A stretch of DNA of 64,000 nt from Candidatus Promineofilum glycogenicum (GTDB lineage: Bacteria; Chloroflexota; Anaerolineae; Promineifilales; Promineifilaceae): the NCBI GenBank assembly GCA_016707605.1, contig JADJHJ010000001.1, positions 744,001 to 808,000 on the forward strand. The letters are read 5' to 3'. The translations under genes and the position numbers were made by a program. The notes beneath the pieces were generated by a model. That model had not been told where the DNA came from, made no database searches, and was given only the letters and a program-made list of their open reading frames with translations. Each line of letters begins with the position of its first letter. Within the stretch, counting starts at the first letter, position 1. Positions 1 through 9,205 of the stretch are shown one piece after another.

Positions 1-38
1 CTTGGCGTGAGATAACCTCGCCTTTAAAGGAGCCTTGT

Positions 39-1559
39 CTACTCGCGCCGGGTAAGGCTGGGGGCAGTGTCGGGGGCGGCGCGGCGGTGGGGTTCGGTGG
101 TTTCCAGGCGTCGCCAGGCGGCGCGGATTGTTTCCAGTTCCTCGGCCGTCTCCGGCAGTTCGCCGTAGCGCACGCGGATGAAGGCGTCGGTGATGAGCCG
201 CGCCTCGGCCCTGTTCTCCGGCCACACCTGCCCCAGCATCGGCAGATACTCGTAGGGCGTCTCGACCTCCAGGCGCGGATAGCCGGCGGCGGCGGCGGCC
301 CGGCACATCAGCCGGTAGATGCGGCGAATGGAAGCCGCCGCCCGCCACTGGCGCAGCAGCCCCAGCCGCTCCAGCAGCCGGCGGCCGGCCCCCGGCTCGT
401 CGTCGCTCTGGCGGTCGGCGCGGCTGGGGGCGCTATCGCGGGCGGCCTGGTTGGTCCGCTGGTAGACGCGCGCCAGGGCCAGGGCAACGACGGCGATCAC
501 GGCCAGCATCAGCAGGGCCGCGCCCGTCTTGCCGGCCAGCACTTCGGCCGCGCCCGGCGGCGTGATGGGCGGCGTAGGGACGACGATCGCCTCCCCATCG
601 CCCAGTAAGTTCAAGCCTTGCAACTGGGCAACGACCGACTGCATCAGAGGCGCCAGCACGCTCCCGATCCAGTTGACGAACAAGGCCAGCACCCGAATGG
701 CCGGATAGATCAACTCGAACAGGATGGCCCCGACGACCGTGCCCACAAACTGGAGCGCCCGCCACAGCGGTGACAGCCAGCCGACCACGGCCGGGAGGGT
801 GTTGCCGCTGAGCACAGCCGCGCCCGTCCCGCCGATTAGGACAATGCCCAACGCCGCGACAGCGACGACGGCGAACCAGCGCGCGTTGAGCGTCGCCGCT
901 GTGCCGCGCTGCTCCTGCTCGATATTCTCCGCCCGCACCAGGGCCACGGCTGTCAGGGCGGCCAGAAAGAAGAGCAGCAGGAATGGCACGATGCTGACGG
1001 CCAGAAAGCGGCCACTGAACCAGATGATGAGCGGGGCCAGAATGAGGCCACCCAGGCGCAGCCGCAGACCGACGTTGCCGATCTCCGGCTGGCGCGCCGC
1101 CAGGCGGATGCCGCGCCACCAGACCAGCACAGTGATGACGAAGATGGACAGATCGCGTGCCCAGACGAGATTGCCGGCTTCGGCCAGGCTGCCGGCCAGT
1201 TGCCCCAGCCAACTGAGATCGAATGGCCCGGCCGGTGTGTAGAGCAATTGTCGCCAACTCAGCAGCACGACCACGAGCAGAGCGACCATGAGCACCCGCC
1301 GCTGCCGCCGCAGGCTGAGGCGCAACAGGGACATGAGCCGGACGAGGTTGAGCGGCAGCAGCATGACCAGCAGCAGCCACAGCATGACCAGCGACGCCGG
1401 CCAATAGCGCGCCCAGCCGAGGCCGACCACCACCGCCGGCGTCAGCAGCGCTATCTCCATCAGGGCGAAGCTGAGAAAAAGCAACTCGTGCCGCACCGTA
1501 CCCCAGATGCTGGCTGCCGGGGCAACGAGCGTGCGGCGGGCGGCCGTCCCGGTGCTCAT
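39..1559 (-). CDS. Multi-pass membrane protein with C-terminal DUF4129 domain
   Basis: Protein of 506 residues. The first ~370 residues are mostly hydrophobic, with about eight likely membrane segments. After a charged linker (~375-400) a soluble C-terminal part (~410-490) resembles DUF4129, the domain usually found at the end of transglutaminase-like (TgpA-type) proteins or as a separate gene beside them. Its ATG overlaps the stop of the DUF58 gene (ATGA), so the two are probably translationally coupled in a moxR-DUF58-DUF4129 operon. In related operons a transglutaminase-like gene follows; it would lie left of the window and cannot be seen. Exact role unknown; probably a membrane complex acting on envelope proteins. 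Confidence 0.8.
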   Translation of the reverse strand: MSTGTAARRTLVAPAASIWGTVRHELLFLSFALMEIALLTPAVVVGLGWARYWPASLVMLWLLLVMLLPLNLVRLMSLLRLSLRRQRRVLMVALLVVVLLSWRQLLYTPAGPFDLSWLGQLAGSLAEAGNLVWARDLSIFVITVLVWWRGIRLAARQPEIGNVGLRLRLGGLILAPLIIWFSGRFLAVSIVPFLLLFFLAALTAVALVRAENIEQEQRGTAATLNARWFAVVAVAALGIVLIGGTGAAVLSGNTLPAVVGWLSPLWRALQFVGTVVGAILFELIYPAIRVLALFVNWIGSVLAPLMQSVVAQLQGLNLLGDGEAIVVPTPPITPPGAAEVLAGKTGAALLMLAVIAVVALALARVYQRTNQAARDSAPSRADRQSDDEPGAGRRLLERLGLLRQWRAAASIRRIYRLMCRAAAAAGYPRLEVETPYEYLPMLGQVWPENRAEARLITDAFIRVRYGELPETAEELETIRAAWRRLETTEPHRRAAPDTAPSLTRRE

Positions 1560-3025
1560 TCGACGACCTCTAGTTCCAGCCCAACCGGTTCCGGCGTCGG
1601 GATGCGGTTGAGCGCCGCCTCGGTAGCCGTGGCGCTGCGGTGGCCGGCGCGGAAGGCGGGCGCGGTGGCGGGGATGTGGTAGGTGATGATGGCGTCGGCC
1701 CGCGCGCCGGGGACGCGCGGTGGCGGCTCGTCGCCCAAGGCGATGAGCACGACGCGCCGCCCGGCCTCTTGCAGGCGCGCCAGGGCGACGAGGATTTCGT
1801 CAGTAACGACGGCCGTCACCAGTACAATCGTCGCTGCCCAGGGCAAGTGCGGACTCTCGCGCAGCAGCATGGCGTCGATGGCCCCGGTGGCAAACTCCGT
1901 GACCAGGGCCAGCGCCTCCAGCACGTTGCCCAATTGGTCGGGCGCGCGCCCCGGCGAGACGCGCAAGGGCTGGTCGGAGTTGGGCACAGCCCCGTTGGCG
2001 TAGAGGCCGACGCCCCAGCCCTGTTGCGCGCCGTAGTTGCAGATGGACGCGGCGACGCTAACGGCCCGCTCCAACAGGTCGGGGTCGAAGCCCATCCAGT
2101 GGCGGGCCAAGGTGGCGACGTTGAGAAAGACGGCCATCGTCATGCCCGTCGAGGGGTCATAGACCTTGGTCTGCAACTGGCCGCGACGGGCGGTGGCCTT
2201 CCAGTGCACGTCGCGGAAGCGGTCTTGCGGCTGGTAGTCGCGGATGCCGCGGGTGCGGATGGGGTCGGTGAAGAGGCTCTGGCGCACGCGCAACTCGCCA
2301 AATGGCTCCTTGGGCGGCAGGCCCAACTCCTCCAGGGGCCAGATCTGTGGATAGACGACCAGCCTGTCGACGTAGCGGTGCTCTCGCTCCAGCGTGAACA
2401 GGGTGAAGATGTCGCCCGACTCATAGGTGACCGGGCCAATCTTGTAGTAGCCGCGCAACGGGAAGCGCAGCGTGACCGCCCGCTCGACGCGCTCGTGGCT
2501 CTGCATGGAGTAGACGCTTTGCAGGGTGTAGTTGCCGATCAGGTCGGCCGCCGGCGAGGGGGTCTCGCCGCTGGGGGCGATGGGCAGGCTATCGCGGAAG
2601 CGCAGCCAGGTCAGCGGCAGCACCTTGTCGTTGCGGATGGCGACGGTCATGACGATTGGCTCACCGGGGAAGACGCGGGTGCGGTCGAAGCGGCGCTCGT
2701 AGCTGACGCCCAGCAGCGACAGGTTCTTCCACAGGGTGCTGACGCCGACGATGAGCAGCAGCACCAGCCCCAGGGCGATGAAGCCGGCGTTGCGCCCGGC
2801 CAGCAGGCCGATGACCAGGAAGAGCAGCGCCAGCGGCAGCCAGGCGTCGCTGAAGATGCTGTTCTCGCGCTCGCGCACCACCAGGCCGCGGGCGCGGGCG
2901 GCCGTGTCCGCACCGGCCACCTTGCCGCCCATCGCGGCCAGCATCAGGTCTTGCCGCGCCTGGCGCATGGCCTCGCGCCGCGTCTCGCGGGCAACCAGGT
3001 GGAGATCGTCTAGGCTTTGGGACAT
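1556..3025 (-). CDS. DUF58 domain protein
   Basis: Protein of 489 residues. A charged N-terminal segment is followed by a membrane hairpin at ~62-98, an Ig-like beta region (~105-230) and the DUF58 signature at ~259-281 (RGIRDYQPQDRFRDVHWKA), then a vWA-like C-terminal region. DUF58 proteins are the regular partners of MoxR AAA ATPases and are thought to help assemble or activate envelope or metal-containing complexes. It sits between moxR (upstream, separated by a hairpin repeat) and the DUF4129 gene, which it overlaps by four bases. Molecular activity is not established for the family. Confidence 0.88.
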   Translation of the reverse strand: MSQSLDDLHLVARETRREAMRQARQDLMLAAMGGKVAGADTAARARGLVVRERENSIFSDAWLPLALLFLVIGLLAGRNAGFIALGLVLLLIVGVSTLWKNLSLLGVSYERRFDRTRVFPGEPIVMTVAIRNDKVLPLTWLRFRDSLPIAPSGETPSPAADLIGNYTLQSVYSMQSHERVERAVTLRFPLRGYYKIGPVTYESGDIFTLFTLEREHRYVDRLVVYPQIWPLEELGLPPKEPFGELRVRQSLFTDPIRTRGIRDYQPQDRFRDVHWKATARRGQLQTKVYDPSTGMTMAVFLNVATLARHWMGFDPDLLERAVSVAASICNYGAQQGWGVGLYANGAVPNSDQPLRVSPGRAPDQLGNVLEALALVTEFATGAIDAMLLRESPHLPWAATIVLVTAVVTDEILVALARLQEAGRRVVLIALGDEPPPRVPGARADAIITYHIPATAPAFRAGHRSATATEAALNRIPTPEPVGLELEVVE

Positions 3026-3040
3026 GTTCAGTCGTTGATC

Positions 3041-3107
3041 AGGGATTAGGGATTAGGGGTTAGGGATTAGGGAAGAGCGCTCTTCCCTAATCCCTAATCC
3101 CTGGCCC
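3041..3107. repeat. Hairpin repeat, family D (GGGATTAGGG type)
   Basis: Two inverted arms rich in GGGATTAGGG meet at GGAAGAGCGCTCTTCC and form a long near-perfect hairpin between moxR and the DUF58 gene. The moxR stop codon (TAG) is the first codon after the right arm. The same GGAAGAGYGCTCTTCC core occurs at 15921-16044 and 50767-50846. Confidence 0.85.
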
Positions 3108-4043
3108 CTATGCTTCCACGGGCACACGCACCGTATTGACCACCTCGCGCACCACGTCTTCGGGCGTGCGGCCGCGCAGGCGGGTTTGCGGGTTGACGAC
3201 CAGGCGGTGGGTCAGGACGTGGGCCGACAGGGCCTTCACGTCGTCGGGCAGGACGAAGTCGCGGCCGTCGATGGCGGCGCGGGCCTGGCAGGTGCGATAG
3301 AGGGCCATCGTCGCCCGCGGGCTGGCCCCCAGCAGGATGTCGTCGTGCAGTCGGGTGGCGCGGCAGACGTCGACGACGTACTGCCGCACCGACTGTTCCA
3401 CACGCACTTGCCGCGCGTCGGCCTGCATGGCCATGATTTCCTCCGGGCTGACGACCGGCGCCAGCGTCTCCAGCGGGTCGTCGCGCTCAAAGCGGATGAG
3501 CATGGCGCTCTCGTCGGCGGCGTCGGGATAGCCCAGAGCGACTTTCATCAGGAAGCGGTCGAGTTGCGCCTCCGGCAGCGGGAAGGTGCCCTCCAGTTCG
3601 ATGGGGTTCTGGGTGGCCATGACCAGGAACGGCCGCGGCAGGGCGTGGGTGGCGATGTCGACCGTCACCTGCCGCTCCTGCATCGCCTCCAGCAGGGCCG
3701 ACTGGGTGCGCGGCGTGGCCCGGTTGATCTCGTCGGCCAGGAGAATTTGGGCCATGAGCGGGCCGGGGCGAAATTCGAACTCCTGGCTGCGCTGGTTGAA
3801 GTAGTAGATGCCGGTCAGGTCGGACGGCAGCAGGTCGGGCGTGAACTGGACGCGGCGGAAGGAGCAGCCCAGCGAGGCGGCGATGGTCTTGGCCAGCGTG
3901 GTCTTGCCCGTGCCGGGCACGTCTTCGAGCAGCAGGTGTCCTTCACAGAGCATGGCGATGAGGGCCAGGTCAATGACGTCGGCCTTGCCGACGATGACCT
4001 TCTGGATATTCTCGCGCAACCGCGCGGCCGTCTCGGCGATCAT
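3108..4043 (-). CDS. moxR: MoxR-family AAA+ ATPase
   Basis: Protein of 311 residues, the normal length for the family. It has Walker A GTGKTT at 44-49, Walker B LLADEIN at ~101-107 and a sensor-1 region ATQNPIELEGTF at ~143-154 followed by PEAQLDRF, all typical of MoxR. MoxR ATPases are chaperone-like and work with DUF58/vWA partners; both DUF58 and DUF4129 genes follow directly downstream. The gene is first in the visible operon and is preceded by a family A hairpin repeat. Substrate is not predictable from sequence. Confidence 0.93.
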   Translation of the reverse strand: MIAETAARLRENIQKVIVGKADVIDLALIAMLCEGHLLLEDVPGTGKTTLAKTIAASLGCSFRRVQFTPDLLPSDLTGIYYFNQRSQEFEFRPGPLMAQILLADEINRATPRTQSALLEAMQERQVTVDIATHALPRPFLVMATQNPIELEGTFPLPEAQLDRFLMKVALGYPDAADESAMLIRFERDDPLETLAPVVSPEEIMAMQADARQVRVEQSVRQYVVDVCRATRLHDDILLGASPRATMALYRTCQARAAIDGRDFVLPDDVKALSAHVLTHRLVVNPQTRLRGRTPEDVVREVVNTVRVPVEA

Positions 4044-4067
4044 ATGTCCAGTCCCTTAAGAGAAGTG

Positions 4068-4152
4068 ATCCGCAGATTGGGCAGATTGGGCAGATTTCAG
4101 AAAGTTTATGTATGGCTCTGGAAATCTGCCCAATCTGCCCAATCTGCGGATC
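4068..4152. repeat. Hairpin repeat, family A (GATCCGCAGATTGGGCAG type)
   Basis: Left arm GATCCGCAGATTGGGCAG continues as iterated GGGCAGATT units and is mirrored by the right arm ending CTGCGGATC, with a ~25-base spacer. It fills the gap between the cystathionine beta-synthase and moxR genes. Further copies lie at 9206, 26650, 32328 and 48021, and a half copy ends at 63290. Confidence 0.9.
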
Positions 4153-4159
4153 ATACTTC

Positions 4160-5587
4160 TTATCTTATCTGCGACGACAGGTAGTCGAGGATGTCGATCT
4201 TGGTCAGGATGCCCTCGACGCGGTCGTCGCGGACGATGACGACGGCCGGGCGGTGGCTGATGAGGCTCATCAGCGTCTCCAGCCGGGCGTTCGGCCCGAC
4301 CACGGGCACGTCGGCGTCGATCATCTCGGCGATGGTCTCGTCGGCCTGGTGGACGTGGTCGGCCTGCAGCATGTGGTTGAGCAGGTCGATCTCGCTGACC
4401 AGGCCGCGCAGGCGGCCGTCGCCATCCACCACGGGCAACTGCGAGATGTTGTGGGCCTTCATCAGCATCACCACGTCGCGCATCCGGTCGTCGGCATGGG
4501 CGGTGTAGACCTGGTCGCTGGGCTTGCGCGACTGGATGTCGCCGGCGCGGATGTCGCTCCACACCCCTTCCAGGAAGCCGTTCTCGCGCATCCAGTCATC
4601 GTCAAAGACCTTGCTCAGATAGCGCGAGCCGGAGTCGGGCAGGACGATGACGACCACGGCCTCCGGGCCGAGGCGGTGCTGTTGCACGTACTTCAGCGCC
4701 CCGGCCACGGCCGCGCCGCACGAGCCGCCGCCGAAGATGCCCTCTTCGCGCACCAGGCGGCGGGTCATCAGCAGGCTCTCGCGGTCGTTGACCTGCACGA
4801 TCTCGTCAATGACGCTCAGGTCGGTTGTGGTGGGCAGGAAGTCCTCGCCAATACCCTCGACTTTATATCCTTCGGCCACAGTGTATTGGCCGGAACGGTG
4901 CAGTTCGTAAAGGATAGAGCCAAGGGGATCGACGCCGATGACCTGCACGTCGGGGTTGCGTTCCTTCAGATAGCGGCCGACGCCGGTGATGGTGCCGCCG
5001 GTGCCCATGCCGGCGACAAAGTGGGTGATCCGCCCGCCTGTCTGCGCCCAGATTTCCGGGCCGGTGACGTCGTAGTGGGCCTGGGGGTTGACCGGGTTGT
5101 GGTACTGGTTGGCCAGGATGGCGTTGGGCGTCTCTTCGACCAGGCGGCGGGCGACGGAGTAGTAGCTGCGCGGGTCGTCCGGCTCGACGGCCGTGGGCGT
5201 GACGACGACCCGCGCGCCGAAGGCGCGCAGCAGGAGAATTTTCTCCTGCGACATCTTGTCGGGCATGACGAAGATGCAGCGGTAGCCCTTGAGCGCGGCG
5301 GCAATGGCCAGGCCGACGCCGGTGTTGCCGGAGGTGGCCTCGACGATGGTGCCGCCGGGGCGCAGGCGGCCGTCGCGCTCGGCATCCTCGATGATGGGCC
5401 AGCCGATGCGGTCTTTGACCGAGCCGCCGGGGTTGAAGAACTCCAGCTTGGCCAGCACCAGGGCGTCGCTGCCGGCGGTGACGGAGTTGAGCCGCACCAG
5501 GGGCGTGTCGCCGATGGTGGTCAGGATGGTGTTGTGGTATTGCAGGCCGTGAAGTTCAGTTCTCTGGTTTGTCGCCAGATCGGTCAT
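4160..5587 (-). CDS. cbs: Cystathionine beta-synthase (PLP domain plus CBS pair)
   Basis: Protein of 475 residues. The PLP fold-type II domain comes first: the lysine of NPGGSVKDR (K58) should bind PLP and SGNTG (86-90) should hold its phosphate; GMGTGGTITG and GGGSCGAAVAG follow. Residues ~345-475 form two CBS domains, as in actinobacterial Cbs and unlike plain cysteine synthase, which has none. The reaction would be serine plus homocysteine to cystathionine (transsulfuration). The ATG at 5587 is preferred because GAGGTG lies just upstream; a GTG two codons earlier is possible. It is divergent from a CBS-domain gene. An O-acetylserine-dependent cysteine synthase with regulatory domains is the main alternative. 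Confidence 0.88.
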   Translation of the reverse strand: MTDLATNQRTELHGLQYHNTILTTIGDTPLVRLNSVTAGSDALVLAKLEFFNPGGSVKDRIGWPIIEDAERDGRLRPGGTIVEATSGNTGVGLAIAAALKGYRCIFVMPDKMSQEKILLLRAFGARVVVTPTAVEPDDPRSYYSVARRLVEETPNAILANQYHNPVNPQAHYDVTGPEIWAQTGGRITHFVAGMGTGGTITGVGRYLKERNPDVQVIGVDPLGSILYELHRSGQYTVAEGYKVEGIGEDFLPTTTDLSVIDEIVQVNDRESLLMTRRLVREEGIFGGGSCGAAVAGALKYVQQHRLGPEAVVVIVLPDSGSRYLSKVFDDDWMRENGFLEGVWSDIRAGDIQSRKPSDQVYTAHADDRMRDVVMLMKAHNISQLPVVDGDGRLRGLVSEIDLLNHMLQADHVHQADETIAEMIDADVPVVGPNARLETLMSLISHRPAVVIVRDDRVEGILTKIDILDYLSSQIR

Positions 5588-5772
5588 TCGCACCTCGCTG
5601 TTCCTTTGTCGAAATACACGCGTTGCCGGCGTATGCTATCAGTAAATTGGGTAGCGTGCATACGGGAGAATGGACCGCGTCATCCGTGTCCAATTCTTGC
5701 GGCCTGATGCTGTTATGCCATAATCTGGCTGGGTGTCCGGCTGATTGGCCGGACCATTCAAGAGGAGGCTGC

Positions 5773-6207
5773 ATGAAAGTCCGCAACATTCTGGCTACAA
5801 AGGGCGGGCGGGTCATCACCATCGCGCCGGAGGAGACGGTGCGGCGGGCGGTGGCGCTGCTGGTGGAGCAGCGCATTGGGGCGGTTGTCGTCACCGACGC
5901 GGCCGGGCAACTGGTGGGCATCCTGAGCGAGCGCGACGTGATACGCGCCGCGGCCGAGGACGAGAGCATCTTCGGCCAGCCGGTGAGCGCCATCATGACC
6001 CGCGCGGTCGTCATCGGCATGCCCCAGGATGACGTGTTGGCCGTGGCCCATACCATGCTCGAAAAGCGCTTTCGCCACCTGCCCATCGTCGATGAGGGAC
6101 GCCTGATCGGCATCATTTCCATCGGCGATGTGTTGAAGACGCAGCGCGACGCCTACCAGGGTGAGATTGACACGCTGGAGACACGCATCATCGCCGCCGG
6201 CGAGTGA
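5773..6207 (+). CDS. Two-CBS-domain protein
   Basis: Protein of 144 residues made of two CBS repeats: about 1-60 (MKVRNILATKGGRVITIAPE... ILSERDVIRAA) and 75-130 (SAIMTRAVVIGMPQDDVLAVA... IGIISIGDVL). Stand-alone CBS pairs bind adenine nucleotides and act as energy or redox sensors for partner proteins. The ATG at 5773 is chosen because AGAGGAGG sits at 5761-5768; reading upstream to 5569 adds sequence with no homology. It is divergently transcribed from cystathionine beta-synthase across 185 bases. The partner is unknown. Confidence 0.9.
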   Translation: MKVRNILATKGGRVITIAPEETVRRAVALLVEQRIGAVVVTDAAGQLVGILSERDVIRAAAEDESIFGQPVSAIMTRAVVIGMPQDDVLAVAHTMLEKRFRHLPIVDEGRLIGIISIGDVLKTQRDAYQGEIDTLETRIIAAGE

Positions 6208-6308
6208 GTTACCTTCCCAAATAAAGTTGAAGTTGGTCACCTCGGCCCGACGCCGGCCCACGCGGCGCGCCGTGGCGCGGAACGATAGACCAGGAGTAAG
6301 AGTCACCC

Positions 6309-7709
6309 ATGTCCCCACTAGGAACGGCGGCGCAACCACTGCGCGTAGCCATCATCGGCGCCGGGCCGGCCGGGTTCTATGCCGCCGAGCGCTTGTTCAA
6401 AGAAACGGAACTCGTCATCGAAGTCGATCTCTATGACCGCCTGCCGACGCCGTTCGGCCTGGTGCGCAACGGGGTTGCGCCCGACCACCAGAAGATCAAG
6501 TCGGTCACGGCCGCCTTCGACCGCATCGCCGGAAACCCGCGCTTTCGCTTCTTCGGCCACGTGGAGTTGGGCAGCGACGTCAGCGTGGACGAGCTGAAAG
6601 AGCACTACCACCAGATCCTCTACTCCACCGGGGCGCAGACCGACCGGCCGCTGGGCATTCCCGGCGACGACCTGATCGGCAGCCACCCGGCGACGGAGTT
6701 CGTGGCCTGGTATAACGGCCACCCCGACTACCGCGATTGCGAGTTCGACCTGAGCCAGGAGCGCGTGGCCGTGGTCGGCGTGGGCAACGTGGCCGTGGAC
6801 GTGGCCCGCATCCTCTGCCGCACGCCGGACGAACTGCTGAAGACCGACATCGCCGACTACGCCCTGGAGCAGTTGCGGGCCAGCAAGGTGCGCGAAGTCC
6901 ACATCCTCGGCCGGCGCGGCCCGGCCCAGGCGGCCTTCACCGCGCCGGAGGCCAAGGAGTTGGGCGAGCTGGCCGATTGCGACACCATCGTGCCGGCCGA
7001 CGAGGCGGCGCTGGACCCGCTCAGCCAGGCGTCGCTGGCCGGGGCCGACCGGGCGGAGTTGCGCAAGGTGGAGTTCATCCAGGAGTTGTCCCGGCGGCAG
7101 CCGGCGGGCAAGTCGAAGCGGCTGGTGCTGCGCTTCCTGGTGTCGCCGGTGGAGCTGATCGGCGACGAGAACGGCCGGGTGAAGCAGATGCGCCTGGTGC
7201 GCAACGTGCTCTATGCCACTGACGCCGGGTCGCTGCGGCCGAAGGCCACCGACCAGTTCGAGACGCTCGACGTGGGGCTGGTCTTCCGCTCCATCGGCTA
7301 TCGCGGCGTGCCGCTGCCGGGCGTGCCCTTCCATGACAGTTGGGGCGTCATTCCCAACGCCGGGGGGCGCGTCCTCGATGCCGACAGCCGCGAGCCGCTG
7401 GTCGGCCAGTACACGGCCGGCTGGATCAAGCGCGGGCCGACGGGCGTCATCGGCACCAACAAGCCCGACGCGGCCGAGACGGTCGAGGCGATGCTGGCCG
7501 ACGCGCGCGAGGGCAAGGTGCTCAGCCCGGCCAACGGCACGGCGGCGGCGGCCGAAGCGCTGGTGCAAAGCCACAACGTGCGTATCGTCACCTACGACGA
7601 CTGGCGGCGGCTGGACGCGCTGGAACTGAGCCACGGCAAGGAGCAGGGGCGGCCGCGGGTTAAGTTTACGCGTGTGGACGACATGCTGGCCGCGCTGCAA
7701 GAGAGTTAA
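6309..7709 (+). CDS. fprA: Ferredoxin/adrenodoxin-type NADP+ reductase (FprA family)
   Basis: Protein of 466 residues, normal for FprA. An FAD dinucleotide fold near the N-terminus (IIGAGPAGFYAAE, ~14-26) is followed by PFGLVRNGVAPDH, the signature of adrenodoxin-reductase-like enzymes. The NADP-binding fold is VVGVGNVAVDVARIL (~152-166). The C-terminal AGWIKRGPTGVIGTNKPDA segment closes the FAD site. The enzyme moves electrons between NADPH and ferredoxin in the cytoplasm. It is monocistronic or co-transcribed with the next gene, 27 bases downstream. Confidence 0.93.
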   Translation: MSPLGTAAQPLRVAIIGAGPAGFYAAERLFKETELVIEVDLYDRLPTPFGLVRNGVAPDHQKIKSVTAAFDRIAGNPRFRFFGHVELGSDVSVDELKEHYHQILYSTGAQTDRPLGIPGDDLIGSHPATEFVAWYNGHPDYRDCEFDLSQERVAVVGVGNVAVDVARILCRTPDELLKTDIADYALEQLRASKVREVHILGRRGPAQAAFTAPEAKELGELADCDTIVPADEAALDPLSQASLAGADRAELRKVEFIQELSRRQPAGKSKRLVLRFLVSPVELIGDENGRVKQMRLVRNVLYATDAGSLRPKATDQFETLDVGLVFRSIGYRGVPLPGVPFHDSWGVIPNAGGRVLDADSREPLVGQYTAGWIKRGPTGVIGTNKPDAAETVEAMLADAREGKVLSPANGTAAAAEALVQSHNVRIVTYDDWRRLDALELSHGKEQGRPRVKFTRVDDMLAALQES

Positions 7710-7735
7710 GCCGCAGTTCGGGCACAACCGGCAGA

Positions 7736-8320
7736 TTGCCGGTCAAGAGAGAAGTGGGTTTGGACACTGATCGCGCTGCCGACACCTTTCCCCTGACCCT
7801 GGACTCGCTCCGGGTTTTGGGCAGTTGGGCGGCCGATTGCGCGGCCAGGGCGCTGCCGGTGTTTGCGAAGTATGCCCATTCCGATTCCCGACCCTACGCG
7901 GCGATTGAGGGCATCCGCGTGTTTGCCGCCGGGGGAAAGCGCACGGCCCAGTTGCGCACGCTGGCGATGCAGGCTCATGCCGCCGCGCGCGAGGTCGGCG
8001 TTCCGGCGGCCGAGGCCGCCGCGCGCGCCGCGGGTCTGGCCGCCGCAAGCGCCTACACGCATCCATTGCGAGATGTCCACCAGACGAAGCACATTGTCGG
8101 GCCGGCGGCTTACGCCGCGCTGGCGCTTGAGCTTGACCACGCCGGCGATCCCCATATCGGTGACGCAGAGGTTCGCTGGGCGATTGCCCACGCTCCCGCG
8201 GCGGTGAGCGAACTCCTGCAACAGATGCCCGTGCGCCAGGCCGGAAAGAGCCGGTTAGACCAGCTTCTTTATGAGCTGGATGCGGGCGTTCGCGGTCGGG
8301 ATTGGCCCCAGGACGGCTGA
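7736..8320 (+). CDS. Imm5-like (putative immunity) protein
   Basis: About 194 residues, largely alpha-helical and Ala-rich. LGSWAADCAARALPVFAKY near the start, AIEGIRVFAAG, and AAHAAAREVG-like helices match my recollection of the Imm5-like family, small proteins annotated as putative immunity proteins of polymorphic toxin systems. The start is uncertain: TTG at 7736 opens the frame, but AAGAGAGAAG at 7744-7753 favours a start at 7760 (TTG). No toxin gene is visible beside it; neighbours are ferredoxin reductase and RNase H. Many members of this family occur alone, so an immunity role here is only a label. Confidence 0.6.
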   Translation: MPVKREVGLDTDRAADTFPLTLDSLRVLGSWAADCAARALPVFAKYAHSDSRPYAAIEGIRVFAAGGKRTAQLRTLAMQAHAAAREVGVPAAEAAARAAGLAAASAYTHPLRDVHQTKHIVGPAAYAALALELDHAGDPHIGDAEVRWAIAHAPAAVSELLQQMPVRQAGKSRLDQLLYELDAGVRGRDWPQDG

Positions 8321-8329
8321 CAGCATCTT

Positions 8330-9199
8330 ATGAGCGACGAGGTCATTATCTACAGCGACGGCGGGGCCGACCCGAACCCGGGCATCGGCGGCTGGGCGGC
8401 GATTTTGCGGGCCGGCGAGCGCGAGCGCGTGCTGACCGGCAACGATCCCAAGACGACCAACAACCGCATGGAGCTTCAGGCGGCCATCGGCGCGCTGCGG
8501 GCGCTGAAGCGGCCGTGCCGGGTGCAGTTCCACACCGATTCGCAGTACGTCCGGCGCGGCATTACCGAGGGCGTGGCCAAGTGGAGCGCCGCCGGCTGGG
8601 TCAACAAGCAGGGGCACGCCATTCCCAACGCCGACCTGTGGCGCGAGTTGCAGGCGCTCGTCGGGCAGCACGACATCACCTGGCACTGGGTGCGCGGCCA
8701 CAGCGGCGACCCGGCCAACGAGGCCGTCGACCGGCTGGCGCGGGAGGCGCGGCTGCGCATCACGCCGCAGATCGACCTGGCGGCCGACGTGCCCCGGCTC
8801 TATTTGCGCTCGTCGTGCCACGGCAACCCCGGCCCCGGCACGTGGGCGGTGGCCGTGGAGAGTGGCGGTGAGTGGGAAGTGTCGAGTGGCAGCGAGCCGA
8901 AGACGACCAACAACCGCATGGAGTTGCAGGCGGCCATCGAGGGTTTGCTCATGCTGCCGCCGGGCAGCGCGGCGCAACTGTTCACCACCTCGGACTATGT
9001 GTTTCAGGGGGCGACGCAGTGGCTCCACGGCTGGAAGCGCGGCGGCTGGCAGAAGAAGGACGGGCAGCCGGTGGCCAACAGCGACCTGTGGCGGCTGCTC
9101 GATGACCTGGCCGGGCGCTACCGGGTCAAGTGGGTCAACGCCAAGGGGCAGAAGCTCGAAGGGCTTGACCGTGCCGGGCAGGCGCTCAAGATAGACTGA
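8330..9199 (+). CDS. rnhA: Ribonuclease HI with a second, degenerate RNase H domain
   Basis: Protein of 289 residues, nearly twice the usual ~155. Residues 1-145 are a full RNase HI with D10, E48, D70, H124 and D134 exactly at the E. coli numbering (SDGGADPNPG, NNRMELQA, TDSQYV, VRGHSGDPANEAVD). Residues ~156-289 repeat the fold (CHGNPGPG, TTNNRMELQA, WKRGGWQKKDG) but by alignment D10 becomes R160, D70 becomes T220 and H124 becomes Q274; only E198 and D280 remain. The first domain should cleave RNA in RNA-DNA hybrids; the second is probably a non-catalytic nucleic-acid-binding copy. Starts 9 bases after the Imm5-like gene. Confidence 0.92.
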   Translation: MSDEVIIYSDGGADPNPGIGGWAAILRAGERERVLTGNDPKTTNNRMELQAAIGALRALKRPCRVQFHTDSQYVRRGITEGVAKWSAAGWVNKQGHAIPNADLWRELQALVGQHDITWHWVRGHSGDPANEAVDRLAREARLRITPQIDLAADVPRLYLRSSCHGNPGPGTWAVAVESGGEWEVSSGSEPKTTNNRMELQAAIEGLLMLPPGSAAQLFTTSDYVFQGATQWLHGWKRGGWQKKDGQPVANSDLWRLLDDLAGRYRVKWVNAKGQKLEGLDRAGQALKID

Positions 9200-9205
9200 A
9201 GAGGA

